The notes beneath the pieces are model-generated. The model ran no database searches and was not told where the DNA came from. It worked only from the letters and a program-made list of their open reading frames with translations. DNA of 64,000 nucleotides from Isoetes taiwanensis (taxonomy: Eukaryota; Streptophyta; Lycopodiopsida; Isoetales; Isoetaceae). The stretch spans positions 4,548,567-4,612,566 of the forward strand of contig JAJEKV010000028.1 in the NCBI GenBank assembly GCA_021234155.1, given 5' to 3'. Of the stretch, positions 50,201-60,362 are shown piece by piece. Position numbers and translations under genes: made by a program. Position 1 is the stretch's first letter. The number at the start of each line of letters is the position of its first letter.

Positions 50201-50369
50201 CCGGGGAGAGGACTTTTGGGGCAAGGCGCTTCGGGTGGTTTTAGGGTCCGTGCTCTCGGCGTCAACACCCCCTCACGTCAAGACACGGCGCAAGGTCCTA
50301 GTCAAATCTGGGTTTGCGTTTTGGGTGCCGAGTTTTGGTCTTTTGCACTTGGGACGTGGCCGATCACAT
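23247..50369 (+). repeat. Satellite array, about 24 tandem units of about 1.11 kb
   Basis: The phrase gaatgccaaaattac recurs at about 23262, 24373, 25495, 26617, 27720, 28831, 29942, 31037, 32152, 33249, 34350, 35460, 36561, 37708, 38847, 39966, 41072, 42175, 43300, 44410, 45533, 46637, 47748, 48804 and 49937, a mean spacing of 1111 bp. Units alternate between type A (ctctag; ggtcgg or ggtcag; catgagatag; ttttgatctttt) and type B (ccctag; ggacat; cgtaagatat; ttttggtctttt). Open frames of 60-150 codons recur but are broken by indels in neighbouring units, so I see no conserved protein. No rRNA, tRNA or telomere motif is recognised. Function unknown; a heterochromatic satellite is the simplest reading. 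Confidence 0.97.
25508..25687. repeat. Paired 16-bp inverted arms inside a satellite unit (example)
   Basis: Arm CCCTAGGGACCAAGTT (25508-25523) and its exact reverse complement AACTTGGTCCCTAGGG (25672-25687) enclose 148 bp. The pair recurs in every unit inspected, with spacing of about 145-160 bp. Type A units carry CTCTAGGG... paired with ...CCTAGAG. Confidence 0.85.
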
Positions 50370-50655
50370 TGCCACTTGAAGCTGAAGCTTTATGTCGCAC
50401 CATTGCTTATGTTAATAGAGTTCGCATTCTGCCAGAATGGCGACTCCCTTTCGTGCAATCGTGATCATCCGAGAAAGGGTGGTTTTGTCGGGTAGATAAA
50501 TGGGCAAGTCATTTGGGGCCTAGGGGAGTCACTGGCCTATGACTTTGAAATTGCCTGAAATAAGAGCCGTCGTGTCAGAAAAATTCTTGCAGCATTTGTG
50601 GACCATGGATGGTAATGATAATGAGGTAAAAAAGAGCTTTTACCAGAGCACGATA
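50370..50655 (+). pseudogene. LINE C-terminal fragment between opposed satellite blocks
   Basis: From 50370 the plus strand reads LPLEAEALCRTIAYVNRVRI then LPEWRLPF, the conserved tail found after the RT domain of plant LINEs (P-L-x-x-EAL...R-LP...RLP). The frame stops soon after, and the remaining sequence to 50655 is unrecognised. It separates plus-oriented from minus-oriented satellite. Confidence 0.65.
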
Positions 50656-52338
50656 AATGTCCGAACGACAAAACACTTTGGTTTCTACACTGTCGCCCGC
50701 AGGACGCTTCGCGGTTTGATATGTTCTCCAGGACGGATGTTGGATTTTTTTGGACCTTCTCGGACCAGGTTCCTTGAACAAAGGATTCAACGGTCGGATA
50801 CGGGAAACGAGATCTGGGAGTGTGGTCTTTAGCGTCGCCCGGTGGGCTTTGCCAGAAAGGCTATCTCGGGAAGCTTTTTGGGGCTCGCCTCCTGGGGTTC
50901 AGACTCTCCCCTCTAATGAGGAGGCCTTGCAAGGTCCTGGCCTTGTTTGAATTGGGCAAGTGTGCCAGCTCGGCTGCCCAACAACAGGCTGCCCGGACCG
51001 TTCTAATGCAAACTATTTGATCTAAACCTTATCCAAAATTTTTGAAAGTTAGCCTGTATGTTGGCGATGACTTAGGAAGCTAGCTGACAAAAAATCAGAA
51101 TTTAAGTCCGTACTATGCATTAATTACGAATTTACGAATGTCTTGCTACTGCAAAAGCGGCCCTTGACTTCTAACTGCCACAACGGGAGGAGTACAGGTC
51201 CAAACGCCATTCCGTCATTTCCCCTTGCTTCGCGTTCTCAACTGCATGTGATCGGCCACGTCCCAAGTGCAAAAGATCAAAACTCGGCACCCAAAACGCA
51301 AACCCTGCTAGAACCTGGCAACTCATAGGGTTTACGTTTCGGAGGCTCTATCCTTGTCGGATTTGACTAGGACCTTGCGCCGTGTCTTGACGTAGAGGGG
51401 GGGTGTTGACGCCAGAGCACGGACCCTAAAAACCACCCGGAAGCAGCTTGCCCCAAAAGTCCTCTCCCGAAGGCCCTGGCGACGGACGGGCAACTTCCCC
51501 TCTCCGGAACCGTGATCTGTCTCTGCCAATGGACTCAGAACTTGCCCTAGGGACCAAGTTTTGTGGCTAGAAGCCCACCCCTTCTCGAAGAAGCGCCAAA
51601 ATATCTTACGTGCAACACACTCGTAGTCAATTGGCCTAGGAGGTGGCTACTGAATACTGCAATGTAGGGCGTAAGTGTTTCTTTCTTTTGCAAAAATGTC
51701 CGTGTAACTTGGTCCCTAGGGTAATTTTGGCATTCCGGACGATGTGGCGAAGTCGAATCGCCATTTCGGAGCCTCCGCAATATCCGAACGACAAAACACT
51801 TTGGTTTCTACAATGTCGCCCGCAGGACGCTTCGCGGTTTGATATGTTCTCTCGGACGGATGTTGGATTTTTTTGGACCTTCTCGGACCAGGTTCCTTGA
51901 ACAAAGGATTCAACGGTCGGATACGGGAACCGAGATCCAGGAGTGTGATCTTTAGCGTACGCCCCCCTGGCGGAGCGCTGCCAGGAAAGGCTGCCTCGGG
52001 AAGCTTTTTGGGGCTCGCCTCCTGGGGTTCAGACTCTCCCCTCTAATGAGGAGGCCTTGCAAGGTCCTGGCCTTGTTTGACTTGGGCAAGTGTGCCAGCT
52101 CGGCTGCCCAACAACAGGCTGCCCGGACCGTTCTAATGCAAACTATTTGATCTAAACCTTATCCAAAATTTTTGAAAGTTGGCCTGTATGTTGGCGATGA
52201 CTTAGGAAGCTAGCTGACAAAAAATCAGAATTTAAGTATGTACTATGCATTAATTACGAATTTACGAATGTCTTGCTACTGCAAAAGCGGCCCTTGACTT
52301 CTAACTGCCACAGCGGGAGGAGTACAGGTCCAAACTCC
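50656..52338 (-). repeat. Inverted satellite block, about 1.5 units
   Basis: Reverse complement of the same 1.11-kb unit, nearly identical over long stretches to the plus-oriented copies around 49.0-50.1 kb and 58.2-58.9 kb. It begins within the AATGTCCGAACGAC segment and ends within CAGGTCCAAACTCC. The complete unit mixes a B-type front with an A-type back (aaaagatcaaaa near 51285). Confidence 0.97.
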
Positions 52339-52628
52339 CTTAATTATGTGTGCGAGTGAAACTTTAGAATTTCCAGTGTATAATATTTGTTTCTGTATCA
52401 ACTTGTGTGGCTATCAACTTGTTTTGTACTCAGCTTAAATAAAATGGCATGACAGTTTCTCTTACTTGTAATAAATACTTCTTGTCACTATCGGAAATGA
52501 TATCCTAATGAGATTTTATGTTGCTACAATTCTGCTTACAATTTTTTATACTCGGTATAGACGGCGGCCGCAATGCTGCCTGGCAGACGCCTTCAAATGC
52601 CAGTAGACTAACACCCGAACAGGAACTG
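52339..52628 (+). other. Probable retrotransposon leader or LTR remnant
   Basis: AT-rich sequence preceding the gag frame. A weak primer-site-like string cggtatagacgg (52553-52564) resembles TGGTATCAGAGC at about two thirds of positions. No clear LTR boundary. Confidence 0.35.
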
Positions 52629-54440
52629 ATGTTAATGAAAAGGCAGCTCGGCGAGTTACAGGCCTATGTATTGCATGCCAACCCACCCCAGCAAACCCAG
52701 GAAGATGGACCGGAGTTACCTCCGCTACCACCGAGTCCACCTGCACAATAGCCATCTCCACCTGGAACCAGTCCTGTATCCGCGCAAAGGGGACCTCGTT
52801 CTAAACGCCGTCGGAGTTCCTCCAAGGATAGCACCACCTCCTCACACTCAACCACTTCTGTGTCTTTTGAGTCATCGGTATCAGCTGGTGACCATGCAAA
52901 GCACCGGGATAAGGAATACCGTAAGACGGTTGATACAGCCATAACTAGTATATGGAAGAATAGGAAACTGGCCCAGTTTGATGGGAAATCCAGAGGCGGA
53001 CTGAATGCAGAGTCCTGGCTTGACGAAATGAAGGAGTTTGGGAAATCCTATGGCATGACAGAAAAGGATACGGGAAAGGTTGCCACCACGAATCTTACAG
53101 GACCTGCCCGTATTTGGTGGAAGGGCTATGCTAGAGCCAAGCATCTGGATAGAAGCAGATGCAAGTTTAAGAAGTTTGCTAAAGCTTTTAAGTCGCATTA
53201 TGTGCCTCGTGCGCACAAATGCCAGCAAATTCAAACCTTTTACAGGTTAGAGCAGAAGGGTATGTCGGTTCAGGCTTACACGGATGAGTTTATGCGCTTG
53301 AGACTGTATGTACTAGATATGAATGAAAAGAGGGCAGTTGAAGGCTATATTGAAGGATTGGCCCCATCAATCAAACGAATGGTCAAGGCCATAGACCCAA
53401 AATCAGTGGCAGAGGCGGAGGCTAAAGCATTGAGCCTCGAGGAGGACACACCAAGAAACCAGTATCAGCGTCCTGCTCCTTACTCGCAGCCACGGCCGTC
53501 CACACCTTACAAACCCCGGTCGCCAAGTCCGGGCCCTTCTCAGCAGAATTCCTATGGCCGCCAGGAAAAGAAAGTTACCTTCACCACGGCGGATAAACAG
53601 AGCAATGTCGGTAAGGAAGTACGGAACCTCTTACAGTCTATTCCTAAGGAGGCCCGAGAACAGCTCCGCCGGGATAAGGCATGCTACAGGTGTATGCGGC
53701 CCCGGCACTTTATGCACAATTGTCCTTATGTTACACAGACTGCCCAGCTGGCCATGGCCGACCTCGATTGGGACGATCTAGAGTCGACCTTACCCGTTGA
53801 AGAGGAGGCTCCCGAGTACATTCACGGTGCGTCACATATCCTTGCAGCTATAGAAACCGGCAATGCGGAAAGTCAGCCTGCTGTCATTTCCACCATAGGT
53901 CAAGTAGACAGTAAGCCTTTCATAATTCTTATGGATACGGGAAGTACACATAATTTTGCTTCTCTTAGGATGGCACATGTCCTACAGCTTGAAACATTAA
54001 GGTCCCGACCGAGGCCTGTCACTCTAGCCAGTGGTAAGGTCAGGCATACTCATGGCCGTCGCATCAACCTTAAGATGCAGTTGCCAGGCGCACCAGTTGC
54101 TTTGGGTGCCGAGTTGATGGATATTGGCAAATACGACCTCATTGTTGGTATGGAATTCTTGGCATCTGCAAAAGCCAACATAGACTGCGAGAAGAGGGAA
54201 GTTACCTTCAACGCAGCTAATGGAGCCCGCGTGACTATCAAAGGTGAACCGTTCGACCCTCTCATGCAGTCTATCTCCATCAGGCAGTTAGATAAAGCTA
54301 TACGCAGGGAAAAGCTCCTTTGCATCATTAGCCTTGCTTCCATAGAGTCAGATGCTAAGAAGAAGCAAGTAATCGATACCTTGCCAGAGGGGACATCCAG
54401 GTCTGGCGCTTTCCCATTGGCAAGGCGCTGTAAACTCTAG
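52629..54440 (+). pseudogene. Ty3/gypsy Gag-protease frame, one in-frame stop, RT missing
   Basis: The N-terminal part (MLMKRQLGELQAY...) runs to an in-frame TAG at 52749-52751. The same frame continues, with an ATG-led stretch of 526 aa from 52860 to 54440. In that numbering residues about 35-200 form a Retrotrans_gag domain (ARIWWKGYARA, FYRLEQKGMSVQAYTDEF), residues 275-288 are a zinc knuckle CYRCMRPRHFMHNC (CX2CX4HX4C), and residues 356-365 ILMDTGSTHN hold the aspartic-protease DTG, followed by DLIVGMEFL. The frame stops before any reverse transcriptase, RNase H or integrase, where an oppositely oriented LINE piece starts. Codon structure is well preserved, so the element is fairly young but incomplete. 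Confidence 0.92.
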
Positions 54441-54450
54441 ACCACATCTG

Positions 54451-54970
54451 TCACTGTGATTTCCGGTGATGGACCTTCCTGCAAGTGTAATTTGCTCGTG
54501 TATCCTGAGGATTGTAGAGCTGCTGCAAGTATTGCCCATGGGATTGGATAATAGATTCTTGCAAGGCTTGCCTCGGCAATCTGTGTTCTTCTAATTTTTG
54601 GATTCTACCAAAATACTCTAGTGTTTGGCAAAGGGCTTCCACTTTAAGCGGATACATACCTGTTTCTGCAAGCAGCATCTCATATGGAGTCTGAGTTTTA
54701 ACTCCCAATTTTTCAAGCAACTTTCGAACCTTTTCTACTTTATTCCACTTTGAGTGTGCAAGACCAGGACCCCAGACCATGCAACCATATAGTAGCCTTT
54801 GCTTGAATCAACATCAGAAACATTAATTTTACGGAGATGCCAACTCCAGATATGGTTACGTCTGCAATAACTGAGCACATGATATAGGAAGCAACTTTTC
54901 GCAATAAAAAAGCACACTTGGCATGCCATGTGGCACAATCCGAGCCGCCCATGTTTGATGCATGACATGT
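54451..54970 (-). pseudogene. LINE C-terminal fragment, opposite strand
   Basis: The minus strand reads LLYGCMVWGPGLAHSKWNKV, then LLEKLGVKTQTPYEMLLAET and PLKVEALCQTLEYFGRIQ...RLPRQAL, the conserved post-RT region of LINE ORF2. It overlaps in protein space the shorter fragment at 50370, at roughly 45% identity and on the other strand, so they are different LINE copies. Sequence at 54830-54970 is unassigned and runs into satellite. Confidence 0.8.
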
Positions 54971-57900
54971 CTCCGAAATGGCGATTCGACTTCGCCACAT
55001 CGTTCGGAATGCCAAAATTACTCTAGGGACCAAGTTACACGGTCAGTTTTGCAAAAGAAAGAAATACTTACGCCCTACATTGCAGTATTCAGCAGCCACC
55101 TCCTAGGCCAATTGACTACGAGTGTGTTGCACATGAAATAGTTTGGCGCTTCTTCGAGAAGGGGTGGGCTTCTGGCTACAAAACTTGGTCGCTAGGGCAA
55201 TGTCGACGTTCTGAGTCCATTGGCAGAGACAGATCACGGTTCCGGAGAGGGGAAGTTGCCCGTCCGTCGCAAGGGCCTTCGGGAGAGGACTTTTGGGGCA
55301 AGCTGCTTCCGGGTGGTTTTTAGGGTCCGTGCTCTGGCTTCAACACCCCCTACGCCAAGACACAAGGTCCTAGTCAAACCGACAAGGATAGAGCCTCAAA
55401 CGTAAACCCTATGAGTTGCCGTGTTCTAGCGGGGTTTGGCGTTTTGGTGCCGAAGTTTTGATCTTTTGCACTTGGGACGTGGCCGATCACATGCAGTTGA
55501 GAACGCGAAGCAAGGGGAAATGACGGAATGGAGTTTGGACCTGTACTCCTCCCGTTGTGGCAGTTAGAAGTCAAGGGCCGCTTTTGCAGTAGCAAGACAT
55601 TCGTAAATTCGTAATTAATGCATAGTACGGACTTAAATTCTGATTTTTTGTCAGCTAGCTTCCTAAGTCATCGCCAACATACAGGCTAACTTTCAAAAAT
55701 TTTGGATAAGGTTTAGATCAAATAGTTTGCATTAGAACGGTCCGGGCAGCTGACTTTGTTGTTGGGCAGCCGAAGCCGCGGCACACTTGCCCAAGTCAAA
55801 CAAGGCGGGGACCTTGCAAGGCCTCTTCATTAGAGGGGAGAGTCTCGAACCCGTGAGGCGAGCCCCAAAAGCTTCCCGAGGCAGCCTTTCCCCGGCAAAG
55901 CCCGCTGGGGGGCGACGCTTAAAGACCACACTCCCGGATCTCGGTTCCGTGATCCACCGTTGAATCCTTTGTTCAAGGAACCGGTCCGAGAAGGTCCAAA
56001 AAATCCAACATCCGTCCGAGAGAACATATCAAACCGCGAAGCGTCCTGCGGGCGACATTGTAGAAACCAAAGTGTTTTGTCGTTCGGATATTGCGGAGGC
56101 TCCGAAATGGCGATTCGACTTCGCCACATCGTCCGGAATGCCAAATTTACCTTAGGGACCAAGTTACACGGACATTTTTGCAAAAGAAAGAAACACTTAC
56201 GCCCTACATTGCAAAAGATTCAAGAGCCACCTCCTAGGCCAATTGACTACTGAGTGTGTTGCACGAAGATATTTTGGCTTCTTCGAGAAGGGTGGGCTTC
56301 TAGCCACAAAACTTGGTCCCTAGGGCAAGTCCCTCGAGTCCATTGGCGAGACAGATCCATCGGTTGGGGAGAGGGAAGTTGCCCGTCCGTCGCTGAGGGC
56401 CCGGGGAGAGGACTTTTTGGGGCAAGCTGCTTCCGGGTGGTTTTAGGGTCCGGTGCTCAAGGCCAACACCCCTCCACGCCAAGACACCACGCAAGGTCCT
56501 AGTCAAATCACGGGTTTGCGTTTTGGGTGCCGAAGTTTTGGTCTTTTGCACTTGGGACGTGGCCGATCACATGCGATTGAGAACACGGAAGCAAGGGAAC
56601 CGACGGAATGGAGTTTGGACTGCATCTCCCCCATGGCGGTTAGAAGTCAAGGGCCGCTTTTGCAAAGAGCAAGACATTCGTAAATTCGTAATTAATGCAT
56701 AGTACATACTTAAATTCTGATTTTTGTCGCCTAGCTTCCTAAGTCATCGCCAACATACAGGCCAACTTTCAAAAATTTTGGATAAGGTTTAGATCAAATA
56801 GTTTGCATTAGAACGGTCCGGCCGGCTTGTTGTTGGGCAGCCGAAGCCGGCACACTTGCCCAAGCCAAACAAGGCCAGGACCTTGCAAGGCCGCCTCATT
56901 AGAGGGGAGAGTCCGAACCCCCGTGAGGCGAGCCCCAAAAGCTTCCCCGAGATAGCCTTTCCGCAAAGCCCGCGGGGTACGCTAAAGACCACACTCCTGG
57001 ATCTCGGTTCCCATATCCCACCGTTGAATCCTTTGTTCAAGGAACCTGGTCCAGAAGGTCCAAAAATCCAACATCCGGCCCCGGAGAACATATCAAACCG
57101 CCAAGCGTCCCGGCGCGACATTGTAGAAACCAAAGTGTTTTGTCGTTCGGACATTGCGAGGAGGCTCGAAATGGCGATTCGACTTACGCCACATCGTCGG
57201 AATGCCAAAATTACTCTAGGGACCAAGTTACACCAGTCGGTTTTGCAAAAGAAAGAAATACTTACGCCCTACATTGCAAGATTATTGACCACCTCCTAGG
57301 CCAATTGACTACGAAAGTGTGTTGCACATGAAATAGTTTGGCTTCTTCGAGAAGGGGTGGGCTTCTGGCCACAAAACTTGGTCGCTAGGGCAATGTCGAC
57401 GCTCGAGTCCATTGGCGAGACGCATCATCTGGTTCGGGAGAGGGAAGTTGCCCGTCCGTCGCGCGGTGGCCGGGGAGAGGACTTTTGGGGCAAGCCGCTT
57501 GGTAGGGTGGTTTTAGGGTCCGTGCTCGGCTTCAACACCCCTCTACGCCAAGACATCGCGCAAGGTCCTAGTCAAATCCGACAAGGATAGAGCCTCCAAA
57601 CGTAAACCCTATGAGTTGCCGGGTTCTAGCGGGGTTTTGCGTTTTGGGTGCCGAAGTTTTGATCTTTTGCACTTGGGACGTGGGCGATCACATGCGCTTG
57701 AGAACGCGAAGCAAGGGAAATGACGGAATGGAGTTTGGACCCGTACTCCTCCGTTGTGGCGTTAGAAGTCAAGGGCCGCTTTTGCAAAGTAGCAAGACAT
57801 TCGTAAATTCGTAATTAATGCATAGTACGGACTTAAATTCTGATTTTTTGTCAGCTAGCTTCCTAAGTCATCGCCAACATACAGGCCAACTTTCAAAAAT

Positions 57901-59021
57901 TTTGGATAAGGTTTAGATCAAATAGTTTGCATTAGAACGGTCCGGGCAGCCTGTTGTTGGGCAGCCGAGCTGGCACACTTGCCCAAGTCAAACAAGGCCA
58001 GGACCTTGCAAGGCCGCCTCATTAGAGGGGAGAGTCTGAACCCCAGGAGGCGAGCCCCAAAAAGCTTCCCGAGATAGCCTTTCCTGGCAGCGCTCCGCGG
58101 GAGGGGGGGGGCGTACGCTAAAGACCACACTCCCAGATCTCGGTTCCCGTATCCGACCGTTGAATCCTTTGTTCAAGGAACCTGGTCCGAGAAGGTCCAA
58201 AAAAATCCAACATCCGTCCGAGAGAACATATCAAACCGCGAAGCGTCCTGCGGGCGACATTGTAGAAACCAAAGTGTTTTGTCGTTCGGATATTGCGGAG
58301 GCTCCGAAATGGCGATTCGACTTCGCCACATCGTCCGGAATGCCAAAATTACCCTAGGGACCAAGTTACACGGACATTTTTGCAAAAGAAAGAAACACTT
58401 ACGCCCTACATTGCAGTATTCAGTAGCCACCTCCTAGGCCAATTGACTACGAGTGTGTTGCACGTGAGATAGTTTGGCGCTTCTTCGAGAAGGGGTGGGC
58501 TTCTAGCCACAAAACTTGGTCCCTAGGGCAAGTTCTGAGTCCATTGGCAGAGACAGATCACGGTTCCGGAGAGGGGAAGTTGCCCGTCCGTCGCCAAAGC
58601 CTTCGGGAGAGGACTTTTGGGGCAAGCTGCTTCCGGGTGGTTTTTAGGGTCCGTGCTCTGGCGTCAACACCCCCCCTCTACGTCAAGACACGGCGCAAGG
58701 TCCTAGTCAAATCTGACAAGGATAGAGCCTCCGAAATGTAAACCCTATGAGTTGCCAGGTTCTAGCAGGGTTTGCGTTTTGGGTGCCGAGTTTTGGTCTT
58801 TTGCACTTGGGACGTGGCCGATCACATGCAGTTGAGAACGCGAAGCAAGGGGAACTGACGGAATGGAGTTTGGACCTGTACTCCTCCCGCTGTGGCAGTT
58901 AGAAGTCAAGGGCCGCTTTTGCAGTAGCAAGACATTCGTAAATTCGTAATTAATGCATAGTACGGACTTAAATTCTAATTTTTTGTCAGCTAGCTTCCTA
59001 AGTCATCGCCAACATACAGGC
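54971..59021 (+). repeat. Right-hand satellite block, about 3.6 units
   Basis: Same 1.11-kb unit in plus orientation; gaatgccaaa(a/t)ttac at about 55009, 56136, 57198 and 58338. Types run A, B, A, B at the diagnostic sites. The last unit is cut after catcgccaacatacagg at 59020, where unique sequence starts. Confidence 0.97.
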
Positions 59022-60312
59022 ATGTTGACGTAAACTACATCTTTGCATGTTGGTAGGGTATTAGTTCTCATAGCTTTGGCAGGTCTTTGCTAAGTTTTGT
59101 GACAGTAGTATGGTTTTTTAACATAATGAGGAGTATGGTCACCACATGATTTGGCAAAAGCTTGGAAGCAAGATGTGTTTAAACAATATAATGCATGTGG
59201 ATTTAGTTGGGGTTTGAGGATTGCATGGCATAAATCTAGTACTGAAATCTGGGAACATGGGGAATCTGTATTTTTGCATGCAGGGCAGTTTGACATGCAG
59301 GGTATGTTTTAACAGTTGGGAACATAGTGATATGGTTAAAACCTGGTTATGGCATGGCTTAATGCATATACTGAGTATTGGAAGTTTATGCATACCACTT
59401 TAAGTGGAATCAAGGTGATGAGCATCTCTGGTGCATTTTGGCAGTTTTGTCTAGGTTATGATCTCTGATAGAGTCTCTGGGTTAATTATAAATATGTGGT
59501 TAAATAATGTATGACCTTTACCAGATGTAAATGGCCATGGATAGCTACATTATTGGGACTAATGGGGTGCTAAGTTGGATACAGTAAGGGAAAATGAAGT
59601 ATGGAAATGCTGGCATATATGTTAGCATTTCTTCTGGATGGTTTTACGAACTGACGATAATATATGCAGATACAAGGTGTGCTTTGATAAGGTAAGAATG
59701 AATTCATTTTTTTAAAAAGGGCATGGTTGCAGTATGTATGACATAAATGGAGTAAAAGATATTGTTACAAGGTCTCAAAGCTTTAAGATTATGGACAAAA
59801 AGTTTGGACAAATACTTTGCATAAATATGTTTTGCGGACATCCCATGTTTGCGGTATAAGGTATAAAGTGTTGGATTTTTGTTCAGTGGCATATGTGGCG
59901 CGAATAAAGGTATAACAATTTGAATGAATGATGTACAACCCATATATCGGGTGCATACACTTGTTGGGGCACTATATTATGGCAAAATAATTTTTACCAA
60001 GTGCTTAACGTGCATGTATATTTGTATTTTTTGGTATTTTCTTAAAATTGTTTATGGTCTGGGAATCGTAATGGCTTAGGGCTGCGGAAAACCCTAATGT
60101 TTGATGCCACGATCTCTGTTGACGGAGAAAGGGCGATTGCTAACTAACTCCAGCATGGAAATGGAGGAATCGAGTTTGTTACATGCACTGTCAGGCCAGT
60201 GGGAGCCAGGTAACGGGTTCTTTTAAATATGATTATGAAATAACTTCCATAAGCAGGTCGGATTATGGCTGCCGATTGTTGTTTAGGGTAGACTAAGCAT
60301 GTCCTCTTGCCC
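59022..60312. other. Unique AT-rich region upstream of the unknown gene
   Basis: No gene or repeat family recognised on either strand. It separates the end of the satellite from the TATA box at 60313 and presumably holds the gene's promoter. Confidence 0.4.
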
Positions 60313-60319
60313 TATAAAT
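60313..60319 (+). promoter_or_regulatory. TATA box of the unknown gene
   Basis: TATAAAT in the context ccctataaattgaag, 50 bp before the ATG at 60363. A transcription start 25-35 bp downstream would give a leader of only about 15-25 nt. Confidence 0.6.
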
Positions 60320-60362
60320 TGAAGCCAGCCCTGCGAAATGCTCACCTGCCATTATTTTCAGT

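Noticed and set aside
23247-59021. CRISPR or bacterial repeat array
   Set aside because: Units are 1.1 kb head-to-tail without spacers, and the flanking genes are spliced plant genes.
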